A DNA stretch of 64,000 nucleotides from Spirochaetes bacterium GWE1_32_154 (GTDB taxonomy: Bacteria; Spirochaetota; GWE2-31-10): assembly GCA_001829315.1 (NCBI GenBank), contig MIAY01000013.1:20491-84490 (forward strand), read 5' to 3'. Below are positions 37,440 to 46,665 of this stretch, piece after piece (the stretch's first letter is position 1; each line of letters begins with the position of its first letter). The notes under the pieces were generated by a model that saw nothing but the letters and a program-made list of their open reading frames with translations, did no database searches and was not told the origin of the DNA. The position numbers were made by a program, and so were the translations under genes.

Positions 37440-37467
37440 TATTTATATTAATTCCATAGCAAGTCAA
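37440..37467 (-). promoter_or_regulatory. Probable sigma-70 promoter of livK
   Basis: Minus strand TTGACT (37462-37467), 16-bp spacer, TAAATA (37440-37445), about 50 bases upstream of the livK ATG. The -35 box is strong; the exact -10 box is ambiguous in the AT-rich run. Confidence 0.45.
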
Positions 37468-37484
37468 GAGTGACAAATAAAAAA

Positions 37485-40400
37485 CTATTCATTTTGACTA
37501 TAACAACCTTTTCCTGCTCCCTTTGCTTTATATAATGCTTTATCTGCTTTTAATACTAAAGAATTAATATCATCACCATTACAATATGATGAAATACCAA
37601 TTGAAGCAGTTAAATGTTTCAAATCAGGAATAGTGACATCAACCATTGAATTCTGATGTAATAAGTCGATAAAATTATTTTTATTTATTACACCTTCAAT
37701 TATTCTCGAAGCAACAATCTCTGCAACTTTACTTTCAGTATCCGGTAAAATGATAATAAACTCATCCCCACCATATCTTGAAATAAAATCAATGCTTCTA
37801 ACCGATTTTCTCATAATCATTGAAAATTCTATAAGAATTTTATCGCCGATAGAGTGTCCAAATGTATCATTATAAAATTTAAAATTATCAAGATCAATAA
37901 ATAAAACGGATAATTTTTCCAATCCATTACGCTTCATTCGATCTTCTTCTTCCTCTATCTTTTTGTATAGAGCCTGTCTATTATATAAGCCGGTTAACTT
38001 ATCAGTTGTTGCTGCAATAAGGAGTTTTTTATTATTCTCTTCAAGTTCTGTATTTTTATGTAAAATTTCATGTTCCCATATTTTCCTTTCTAAAGCTATT
38101 GATAACTGATTCATAATTATTGAAATAACTTTTAAATCATTACCGGATAATTCGGTTAAATTATCATCCCCTGAGGTAAAAATAAAACATCCGTAATAAT
38201 CATTTAAAACAGTTATTGGAGTTATTACATACGACGTAAAAACTTCCATCTCTTTAAATGTATTATTCCGCTTTGTAATGATTCTTCCGGATAACTCTTC
38301 AATCAATAGAGGTAACTTCTCTGATATTTCAATAGTATCAGGACTGTTTGAATAATGCAGTAACCAGCCGGTATTCATTTTTTTATAATAGAATATATTT
38401 TCAGAACTTAGATTATCATTAAGTACCCTAATAATTTTTGATATAATTTCATCGGGATTGTTTGATGAAACAAAATATTCCTGTATTCTGTTTAATACAT
38501 TGATTTCATTAATTCTCTTATGAAGAACTAATAAATTATTTTCCAGTTTTGCAGACTGAGTCCAATAGACTAAATCAAACCCCTTATCACGTAACACTAA
38601 TAATTTTTTCTCAGTTTCAATATTGAGTTTTTTACTGAATAATAATTCATAGAATTGATTTGCTGTTTTTTTTGCATATTCCAAACCTTTATAAAGTGTT
38701 TCTATATATAATTCATTATCATTAAATTCCTGATAAAAAGTTGATAACTCAAAAAAATATCGTGGAGAAAAATAGGTAATCACATCATTTGTTCTATTTA
38801 AATAATATTGTGCTTTTTTAAAATGCTGCAATGACTCGCGACTGTTTTTTTCTTTCTTTGAAATCAATGCCAGCAAAAGCTCATACATGAAAAATTCTTC
38901 ATTTTTTTTCGGATACGGTTTTAATTTTTTTGACTGAATAAGGGCATACGACTGATATGCACGAACAAGATCGCCACTTAAAAGCGAAACGACACCGTAT
39001 AATGACCGGATTCCAAATTCTGAATGGTATGCAATATTTTTATAATCCATCGAATTCATAAGTGAAAGCATATTATCGAGATATTTAAGAGACAAAGCGT
39101 CTTCAAACCCCATAAAAAAGCATAATGCAATATTAAAAAGTGTCATTGATACTTCGTGATAATCATTAAACTGTCTAATATATTGCAAGGCTTTAAAATA
39201 ACAATCTAATGACTCATGGTAACTGCCGGTCAGATAAAAGTAAAAACCCATCCCATTATATATATAAGAAAGACCTTTATAATCTTTTAAAACTTTATAA
39301 TAATTTCTCGATATTTTATAATATTTAAAAACATTTTTATAATCACCCTGAACAGCATACGCCATTCCTCTTGTATGATATGCACGAGCTAACCTGTATG
39401 TATCATTTCGCTTTTTAGCAAGTTTTATTCCCTGAATATGGTAAGATTTTATTTCTTCAGTATAATTTGAATACATTCCAAAAGGATTGGTATAACAGAA
39501 AATCAATGTATTTATCATATTCAATTCTTTTGCCAGTGTAGTCAACCTGTAAAAAACTTCCATCCATTTATTCATATCAAGATGCCGGCTCCTGTCTTCC
39601 GACATAAAAAAATACAACAAACCCTTTAAAAGAATTGATTTATCATCTAACTCTTCAGACATTGTTATAGCCCGTTGCGCAAACTTAACCGAAGATTCAT
39701 AATCACCTTTCTTAAATGAACTGTAACTTAATTTTAAATTACAGTATGCAATCAACTCATTATCATTTTTATTTATTGCAAGATCCATCGCTGTATTATA
39801 CTGAATGATAGCAATATCGTGATTATCAAGCATTGTATATACATCACCCTGTAGCACATGAAAAGAAAATATTTCTTTTGCACTGACATTTCTATCTGTA
39901 TTCGTATAAAAATTATTTTCAATTTCACTAATTAGTTCTTTACAGTCTTCATATGCCAATAAAGTGTACGAATTTTTTAAAACCTGTAATGCAGTCTTAG
40001 AGTCAATTGAATATTCAGTAACAGTTCTTACATAATTTGATGGTTTTGGTTCATTAAAAAAAATATCAATACATCGATTTTTATTTTCTGAAATCTTGAT
40101 AAAATTGATTATTTCATTTGAACGATTAAATGTATCATCACGGTCAACAATTGCACAAATAAAAACTTTTCCTGAGAATTTTGAAGATTCAGCTATTTTA
40201 GTTAAAACACTCATTGTCGAATGAGGAAGCTGGTTAACATTATCAAGCAATAAAACGACCGTCTTATTCTGATATAAACTAAAAAAAACAGTGAGTATTG
40301 AATAACAAATAGCACTCTTTTCATACTCAAGTTCATCTTCTAAAATATCTTCCTTTCTTAACGCATTCCCGTGAATTATATATGAATAAAGAAGTTCTCT

Positions 40401-40688
40401 ATGGTTATAAAAAATATTTAAATCTTTTATTTTTGTTTGTAACTGCTTCTTTTCAAGATGTGAATATCCTTGTTTTATCAGATCAAGAAAAGGGAAATAT
40501 GATGAATGTAAATTTTTAAACATATCTGATGAAATGACAATCTCTTTCTCAGCACCGGAACAATACTGCTTCAAAAATCTTGATAACACATCTGATCTGT
40601 CGGTACGAAAAAGAGCAAATGTCGGTATTGATAAATCAGCGTTATAAATTAATTGTTCAACAATTTTTTCATAATAATTTTTAAGCAC
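37485..40688 (-). CDS. Large TPR-GAF-GGDEF protein with degenerate N-terminal ATPase region
   Basis: A 1067-residue cytoplasmic protein. Residues 1-230 resemble the ATPase part of STAND/AAA-16 regulators: a Walker B-like TVVLLLDNVNQLP is visible, but the usual GxxGxGKT loop is replaced (FALFRTDRSDVLSRF). Residues about 265-700 are tetratricopeptide repeats, about 745-900 a GAF-like domain, then a coiled coil and a GGDEF domain at the C-terminus with an intact active site (GGDEF at 973-977, preceded by DKLTGLYNR and FIDLDNFKFYND). It should make cyclic di-GMP. Start is GTG preceded by a GGGGG tract. A 97-residue ORF lies 51 bp upstream. Confidence 0.85.
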   Translation of the reverse strand: MLKNYYEKIVEQLIYNADLSIPTFALFRTDRSDVLSRFLKQYCSGAEKEIVISSDMFKNLHSSYFPFLDLIKQGYSHLEKKQLQTKIKDLNIFYNHRELLYSYIIHGNALRKEDILEDELEYEKSAICYSILTVFFSLYQNKTVVLLLDNVNQLPHSTMSVLTKIAESSKFSGKVFICAIVDRDDTFNRSNEIINFIKISENKNRCIDIFFNEPKPSNYVRTVTEYSIDSKTALQVLKNSYTLLAYEDCKELISEIENNFYTNTDRNVSAKEIFSFHVLQGDVYTMLDNHDIAIIQYNTAMDLAINKNDNELIAYCNLKLSYSSFKKGDYESSVKFAQRAITMSEELDDKSILLKGLLYFFMSEDRSRHLDMNKWMEVFYRLTTLAKELNMINTLIFCYTNPFGMYSNYTEEIKSYHIQGIKLAKKRNDTYRLARAYHTRGMAYAVQGDYKNVFKYYKISRNYYKVLKDYKGLSYIYNGMGFYFYLTGSYHESLDCYFKALQYIRQFNDYHEVSMTLFNIALCFFMGFEDALSLKYLDNMLSLMNSMDYKNIAYHSEFGIRSLYGVVSLLSGDLVRAYQSYALIQSKKLKPYPKKNEEFFMYELLLALISKKEKNSRESLQHFKKAQYYLNRTNDVITYFSPRYFFELSTFYQEFNDNELYIETLYKGLEYAKKTANQFYELLFSKKLNIETEKKLLVLRDKGFDLVYWTQSAKLENNLLVLHKRINEINVLNRIQEYFVSSNNPDEIISKIIRVLNDNLSSENIFYYKKMNTGWLLHYSNSPDTIEISEKLPLLIEELSGRIITKRNNTFKEMEVFTSYVITPITVLNDYYGCFIFTSGDDNLTELSGNDLKVISIIMNQLSIALERKIWEHEILHKNTELEENNKKLLIAATTDKLTGLYNRQALYKKIEEEEDRMKRNGLEKLSVLFIDLDNFKFYNDTFGHSIGDKILIEFSMIMRKSVRSIDFISRYGGDEFIIILPDTESKVAEIVASRIIEGVINKNNFIDLLHQNSMVDVTIPDLKHLTASIGISSYCNGDDINSLVLKADKALYKAKGAGKGCYSQNE

Positions 40689-40739
40689 TTTTCCCCCGCA
40701 TACCCAATAAAAAGATTGTAAAGGAATTGTTTAAAAAAT

Positions 40740-41033
40740 TCAAGCTGATTGATTAACTTTATTCACAATATCATTTAAAACGCTATGAGATGATTTTAAA
40801 GAAATTAATCGTATATCATTACTATTGATTTGATTATAAGGAACGAAACATCCAATCAATAATTCAAATAATATTTTATTCTTATTAACAAAGGTTCTGC
40901 AATATTTATCAAAAAAGATTTCCCAATCCTCGTCACATAAACTTTTTCTTCTTTCAGATAACATCTCCAGATCTTCATCAACAATTTTGTTGCGATACTT
41001 TTGAATTTCTTTATTTAAATCGTTGTATAACAT
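40740..41033 (-). CDS. Small hypothetical protein upstream of the GGDEF protein
   Basis: A 97-residue charged protein, mostly helical by composition, no signal peptide, no motif that I recognise. ATG start at 41033 with a GTAGGG tract upstream. It lies 51 bp before the GGDEF gene in the same direction and is probably co-transcribed. Reality of the gene is supported by normal residue composition and the absence of any competing ORF. Confidence 0.55.
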   Translation of the reverse strand: MLYNDLNKEIQKYRNKIVDEDLEMLSERRKSLCDEDWEIFFDKYCRTFVNKNKILFELLIGCFVPYNQINSNDIRLISLKSSHSVLNDIVNKVNQSA

Positions 41034-41186
41034 AGTATTACCCTACCTTTTTATACACCTTGAACAAAAAAAACATCACAAGTGTTTCTTTTACGGAACA
41101 AACATTATATTGAATTTACTACAATAATTGATAAAGTCAACTTTTTCATTGATTATTTTATTAAATTATACAATATTATTACTATT

Positions 41187-41235
41187 AAGCATCATGCAAA
41201 AATAGTCTCTAATTCTCGTTTTTTGCATGATGCTC
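41187..41235 (+). repeat. Short copy of the dispersed element in the nadE leader, with 4-bp target duplication
   Basis: AGCATCATGCAAAAAT ... TTTTTTGCATGATGCTC: paired compensating changes keep the ends complementary. Bordered by TATT on both sides (41183-41186 and 41236-41239). It ends 23 bases before the nadE start codon. Confidence 0.8.
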
Positions 41236-41258
41236 TATTTTAAATAATGAGGATTACT

Positions 41259-43163
41259 ATGCAACACTACGGTTTTATAAAAACTGCTCTTGGAATTCCT
41301 TTCTCAAATCCGGGAGATTTACATACAAATACTGAAAAAATTATAGCCTTATCGATAGAGGCTTTTAATAATGGTTCTTCAATAATACTATTTCCTGAAT
41401 TATCAATTACCGGATATACCTGTCAGGATTTATTTTCAAATTCAATTATCATACAAAAAACGATTGAATCAATCATAACAATTAAAAATAAAACAAAATT
41501 CACAGACATTATAATTACTGTCGGAGCACCGTTAATCTGGAATAATGGTTTATACAATTGTGCGGTTGTTATTCAATCAGGGAAAATACTTGGAATTGTG
41601 CCGAAAATATTCCTTGCTCAATATCGTGAATTTTATGAAGCGAGGTGGTTTAAATCAGGTCTTGGTATAAAAAACCAGCACATTCCTATCGACGGGGAAA
41701 TGATCTGTTTTGGAACCGAAACTCTTTTTAGAAACAGTAAAAATCCGGCGATGGTTATAGGCATAGAAATTTGTGAGGATGTATGGACTTCTTCACCTCC
41801 AAGCGGTACATTGGCTGAAAACGGTGCAACAATTATATTAAACCTCTCAGCAAGTAATATTATAATCGGAAAGGATTTATACCGTAGAAAACTCATAGAA
41901 ATGCAATCAGCACGACTTATTGCTGCATATCTGTATTGCAATACTTCAGCTGCCGAATCAACAACAGACTTAGTATTCGACGGGGATGGTCTAATCTATG
42001 AAAACGGCATACTACTCTCACAATCAGAACGATTCCTTAGAAAAGATCAACTCTTATATGCTGATATTGATTTAGAATTACTCACGCATGAACGGACGAA
42101 AATTACATCATTTCCATCTTCTTCTGATAATTTTAATAGTATTGATTTCAGCCAGCAACGAAAAACATTTGAATTGACACGCTTATATGCTAAACATCCA
42201 TTTGTTCCTGCAAATAATGATTTATTGCATAACCGGTGTAAGGAAATATTTACAATTCAAGCAACAGGTCTTGCAAAAAGACTTGAAACAACACAATGTA
42301 AGGCCGTAATCGGTTTATCAGGGGGGCTTGATTCAACCCTTGCTCTGCTTGTTACAATTAAAGCAATGAAATTACTGAATAAAAATCCGCAAACAGAGAT
42401 AATACCGATTACCATGCCCGGTTTTGGCACAACCACTATGACACGAAATGCCGTTGAAAAACTCTGTGATGAATTAGCAATACCCCTTTTGCAATATCCA
42501 ATACACGATATTTCAAATACAATGTTTGATACAATTGAACATCCACGGGACACTCATGATATAACCTATGAAAACATTCAGGCACGCTCTAGAACCTATA
42601 TCCTTATGAGTATAGCCAATAAACATAATGGTATAGTTATCGGAACAGGGGATCTATCAGAACTTGCTCTGGGGTGGTCTACATACAATGGAGATCATAT
42701 CAGTATGTATAATGTAAATAGCAGTATACCTAAGACACTGGTAAAATACTTAATTAACGAAATATCACAAACTGAGTTTGATGGCCACGCACGTGAGATT
42801 TTATCAGACATCCTTACATTTCCTATTTCACCCGAATTATTACCGACAAGCGGTAATACTGTGGTACAGAAAACAGAAGATGTTATAGGACCTTACGAAT
42901 TACATGACTTTTTCTTGTATTATTTTGTTCGCTGGGGTTTTACACCGGAAAAAATAAAATGTATCACAAACAAAACTTTTTCAGATATCTATAGCGAAGA
43001 TGAAATATCACAATGGCTTACAGTTTTTATTAAAAGATTTTTTACCAGTCAATGGAAAAGAGATTGTGTTCCTGCCGGACCGAAAGTCGGTTCAATTGAC
43101 CTGTCCCCACGCGGTTCATGGAGAATGAGTGCAGAAATGTCAATTAATGATTTTTTATTCTAA
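41259..43163 (+). CDS. nadE: Glutamine-dependent NAD+ synthetase
   Basis: A 634-residue two-domain enzyme that makes NAD from nicotinate adenine dinucleotide using ammonia released from glutamine. The N-terminal nitrilase-type glutaminase has the triad E47 (FPELSITGY), K116 (VPKIFL) and C172 (EICEDVW). The synthetase domain has the PP-loop GLSGGLDSTLALL from about residue 352 and GDLSELALGW. Start taken at ATG 41259, six bases after GAGG, rather than the ATG four codons upstream that overlaps it. A hairpin-forming repeat lies in the leader. Confidence 0.95.
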   Translation: MQHYGFIKTALGIPFSNPGDLHTNTEKIIALSIEAFNNGSSIILFPELSITGYTCQDLFSNSIIIQKTIESIITIKNKTKFTDIIITVGAPLIWNNGLYNCAVVIQSGKILGIVPKIFLAQYREFYEARWFKSGLGIKNQHIPIDGEMICFGTETLFRNSKNPAMVIGIEICEDVWTSSPPSGTLAENGATIILNLSASNIIIGKDLYRRKLIEMQSARLIAAYLYCNTSAAESTTDLVFDGDGLIYENGILLSQSERFLRKDQLLYADIDLELLTHERTKITSFPSSSDNFNSIDFSQQRKTFELTRLYAKHPFVPANNDLLHNRCKEIFTIQATGLAKRLETTQCKAVIGLSGGLDSTLALLVTIKAMKLLNKNPQTEIIPITMPGFGTTTMTRNAVEKLCDELAIPLLQYPIHDISNTMFDTIEHPRDTHDITYENIQARSRTYILMSIANKHNGIVIGTGDLSELALGWSTYNGDHISMYNVNSSIPKTLVKYLINEISQTEFDGHAREILSDILTFPISPELLPTSGNTVVQKTEDVIGPYELHDFFLYYFVRWGFTPEKIKCITNKTFSDIYSEDEISQWLTVFIKRFFTSQWKRDCVPAGPKVGSIDLSPRGSWRMSAEMSINDFLF

Positions 43164-43183
43164 AAAGCATTTCTAAAAAAACC

Positions 43184-46100
43184 TTAGTTGAAAAAATCCA
43201 CTTCGATTCCATTAATTAATCGTGTCGTTATAGTTATTTTATCAGAATCTGTATTTATAACTGATTCTGATATATAATTGTTATTATCCGAATTAAGATA
43301 TGAAGCCGGCATTGAATCGGTATTATCAGAAAAAGTTTCTTCATTATTTATATTTCTAATGTCATCATTAGTATAATTATCATCAAAAATATCATCGATA
43401 CTACCAAAATTATCTACAGGTTCACTAGTACTAACCGGTTCATTGATGGACAACTCCGGTACTTCAAAACTCTCATCTTCATCAAGTACAGTTACATCAT
43501 CACCCGGCTTTTCATTTACATAATCTTCAATAGAATCTAAATCTGATAGATCATCAAGTATTTCATTGCTTATAGTATCAACAGGAGTTGTATCAGACTG
43601 TTTATTATTTTCATGTTCATCATCAACAACATCCTCGATAGTACCGGAATCTTCATTTGAATCAATTGAATTAAACGGTTCATCAAGCAGATTTAAGGGT
43701 ATATCAAAATTCTCATCTTCATCGAGTATGGTTACATCATCATCTGAATCAGCATTCAAATAATCTTCAACAGAATCTAAACCGGATACATTATCAATTA
43801 AATCAGAATAATTATCTTTAATATCATTATCACCTGATTCATCATCAAATTGCTTATTGATATCAAAACTATCCGGAATGTCTTCTAAATCATCAAATTC
43901 AAGAATTTCATCAAGGGATTCTTCCGTATCTGTTTCCTCAAGTAATTCAGCCACATCATCAAAATGCTTATCGGCCGACTTATCAAAATTTAATATAGAA
44001 TCATCAGTATCAAATAAATCTTCAAGATTTTTTATTTCCTCATCAATATCACCGTAATCTTCATCAAAATCCTGATTTTTTCCACTCTCATTTTCCGGTT
44101 GTTTTTCTGTTGGTGTAGAATTTGTCAGGTTTTGCTGTTCATCAGCAGATTGCTCAGTATTTGTACTATCCTCAAAATCATCTGTAATAAGATTATTATC
44201 GGTAGCCTGATTTACATCATCATCAAGTTGATCAAGAAAACTCTCATCAAAAAAATCATCATTTATTCCCGGCATACTCTTTAATAAATCATCATTCATG
44301 GAAGACAATGGTTCACCAAGATCATTCATTATATCAAGCATTAAATCATCTTCCTCCTCACCATTATCTTCAGGAGGTTCATTATGTTTTACAATCTCAT
44401 CAAGACCATCTTCAACATCTTCTTTATTTTCATAATCATCTAATAAATCATAATAAGGACCAAAAACCTCTGGGTCATCCTTATGTTCATCCTTAAATTC
44501 AGGTTTGGGCTTTTTTTGTGGCACAGGCTCTTCTTTACGATTATCATTTGCAAATTTTTCACTAATTTTATCAATCAAGTCACCTAATTTATTTTCCAAC
44601 TGCGATGAAACACTATTTTCGTTATATTGAGGAAATTGTTGTGGCTGATATGGTTGTTGTGATGGTTGCGGATAAGGAGGATATTGAGGGTACGGCTGCT
44701 GTGGCGGATAAGGATATTGTGGCGGTTCCGGTAATGGCGGAGCTTTATTTTCCTGATTTGAATTAAAACGGGGTTTAGCATCCGCTTTATCTTTTTCATC
44801 ATCAAATGTTAATTTCCGCCCGTCAAGTCTGTCATTATACACCTCTTTATCATCTAAAAGCCCCAGTATTGATGTATTTTTTATATCCTCCATCTCTTCA
44901 TCTTCTTCATCTTCATCACCATCTGATAAAGTTACCACTTCATCTTCTTCAAAAACACTATAATCAGGCTCTAAATCACCAATATTAATAATAGGTGTTG
45001 ACTCATAATCAATAGATGATGCACTGTCAAAATCAGATTCCATAACACCGGTTGTTTCTGCTTGTTTTTCACCATCTATGTCATCAAAATCTAAACCTTG
45101 CAACTTATCTCTATACAACTTGCCAATATCATCATCCTGAAATTGCTGTTGGACAGTGTCTTCGTATACTTTAAAATATTTATTAAATACATCAACCGAT
45201 GAGTCAAAAGAAACACCATCACTTTCTTCTACTTTTAAAAATGGTTCAATTATTGAAAGTGCCTTATCCTCTTTTTTATCATTTTTATACGCATTTGCCA
45301 GATTATAAATAATCCATGAATTACCCGGAAATAATTCATTCAGTTTTTCAAAAACTTCAACAGCTTTTTTAGGTTCTCCGTTATCAAGAAAAAGTGTACC
45401 TAAAAAAAATAGAGCATCTTTATTATCGGGTTTCGTAGCAAGAAGACTTTGTAAAATTCTTATTGCTTCCACGGCATCACCATTATCATGTGCTAATCGA
45501 GCCATTTTCATTTTATTATCAGTATCAGTCGGAATCATTTTATCAATAGTCTTCAATTCATCCATAGCCTCTTCATTTCTTCCAAGATTTGAATAAAGAG
45601 TAGAAATAGATTTTCTAATTTCAATATTACCGGGATCTAATTTTAAACACTTTTTATAAATATCAATTGAATTATTAACATTAAGTTTTTCTTCTACTTT
45701 TGCCAGACTAAATAAAACATCCTTATCTGTATCATCAATATTGAGTAGTTTTTCATAAACATTTTCAGCTTCAAAATATTTACCTATATTTTTATATGCC
45801 CGACCGACATTCTTTAATGCCATTTTATAATTAGGATCAATTGCCAGTGCTTCATTATATAATTTTATTGCCTCAGTTTCATTTCCCTGTTTTTCATGAA
45901 GTAATGCTAAATTGTTTTTTGCTTTTATATAATTATTATCCAATGTCAAAACATCTTCATAGCAATTTCGTGCTTCCTCAGTATTACCAAGTTTTTCATA
46001 TATGACACCAAGATTATTATGTGCCTCAATATAATTTGGATTATTCTCAATCGCTTTCTTGTAATGAATAATTGCCTCTTCATATTTCTCAAGCTGCTCA

Positions 46101-46648
46101 TAAATAACACCAAGATTATAGTGCAAACGGATATTATTCGGATCAATTTTTATACCCTGTAAATAGGCATTGATTGCCTCTTCATGTCTCCCAAGCTCAA
46201 GATATACTGTACCTATATTATTGTATGGTAAGTCATACTCTGGATTAGCAACAATTGATTTTCTATAAAAATTGATCGCTTCATTGGCTCGATTAAGACT
46301 TTTATATACATTGCCAATATTGTAAAGAATATCAGCACGCTTAGTATCTAATGCAGAGGCTTCCTTAAAATATTTTAATGCAGTCTCAAAGTCACCTTTA
46401 ACTTTTGAAATAACGCCAAGATTATTGTACGCTTCAATTAATTTAGGGTCTTTTTTAATTGCAAGTTGATAATTATTATTTGCATCATCATATAATTTAA
46501 CAGCCTGATAACAATTTCCCAGTAATAAATATAAACCCGGAACATTCGGTTGCTCTAAAGCTATTTTATTTAGAAGTTTGATAGCAAGATCATAATCCCG
46601 TATCTTAATTGAAAATTTAGCTCTTACTAACATCTCATCGAGATTCAT
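43184..46648 (-). CDS. Giant TPR protein with proline-glutamine linker and acidic C-terminal tail
   Basis: A 1154-residue cytoplasmic protein, no signal peptide. Residues 1-490 hold about 13 tetratricopeptide repeats of regular 34-residue type (ALKYFKEASALDTKRADILY). Residues about 635-670 are rich in proline, glutamine and tyrosine (PPQQPYPQYPPYPQPSQQPY). The rest is extremely rich in aspartate and glutamate. Two tail units, about 954-992 and 1034-1072, are copies of each other (DSVEDYLNADSDDDVTILDE and DSIEDYVNEKPGDDVTVLDE). It looks like a scaffold with a disordered tail. Gap of 17 bases to the LamG/FN3 gene upstream; convergent with nadE. Function unknown. Confidence 0.75.
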   Translation of the reverse strand: MNLDEMLVRAKFSIKIRDYDLAIKLLNKIALEQPNVPGLYLLLGNCYQAVKLYDDANNNYQLAIKKDPKLIEAYNNLGVISKVKGDFETALKYFKEASALDTKRADILYNIGNVYKSLNRANEAINFYRKSIVANPEYDLPYNNIGTVYLELGRHEEAINAYLQGIKIDPNNIRLHYNLGVIYEQLEKYEEAIIHYKKAIENNPNYIEAHNNLGVIYEKLGNTEEARNCYEDVLTLDNNYIKAKNNLALLHEKQGNETEAIKLYNEALAIDPNYKMALKNVGRAYKNIGKYFEAENVYEKLLNIDDTDKDVLFSLAKVEEKLNVNNSIDIYKKCLKLDPGNIEIRKSISTLYSNLGRNEEAMDELKTIDKMIPTDTDNKMKMARLAHDNGDAVEAIRILQSLLATKPDNKDALFFLGTLFLDNGEPKKAVEVFEKLNELFPGNSWIIYNLANAYKNDKKEDKALSIIEPFLKVEESDGVSFDSSVDVFNKYFKVYEDTVQQQFQDDDIGKLYRDKLQGLDFDDIDGEKQAETTGVMESDFDSASSIDYESTPIINIGDLEPDYSVFEEDEVVTLSDGDEDEEDEEMEDIKNTSILGLLDDKEVYNDRLDGRKLTFDDEKDKADAKPRFNSNQENKAPPLPEPPQYPYPPQQPYPQYPPYPQPSQQPYQPQQFPQYNENSVSSQLENKLGDLIDKISEKFANDNRKEEPVPQKKPKPEFKDEHKDDPEVFGPYYDLLDDYENKEDVEDGLDEIVKHNEPPEDNGEEEDDLMLDIMNDLGEPLSSMNDDLLKSMPGINDDFFDESFLDQLDDDVNQATDNNLITDDFEDSTNTEQSADEQQNLTNSTPTEKQPENESGKNQDFDEDYGDIDEEIKNLEDLFDTDDSILNFDKSADKHFDDVAELLEETDTEESLDEILEFDDLEDIPDSFDINKQFDDESGDNDIKDNYSDLIDNVSGLDSVEDYLNADSDDDVTILDEDENFDIPLNLLDEPFNSIDSNEDSGTIEDVVDDEHENNKQSDTTPVDTISNEILDDLSDLDSIEDYVNEKPGDDVTVLDEDESFEVPELSINEPVSTSEPVDNFGSIDDIFDDNYTNDDIRNINNEETFSDNTDSMPASYLNSDNNNYISESVINTDSDKITITTRLINGIEVDFFN

Positions 46649-46665
46649 AAAAACACCCCTGCCGT

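Noticed and set aside
43566..44988. Plus-strand open frames rich in Ser and His opposite the acidic TPR gene
   Set aside because: They are antisense reflections of Asp/Glu and proline-rich codons of the real gene, without ribosome sites.
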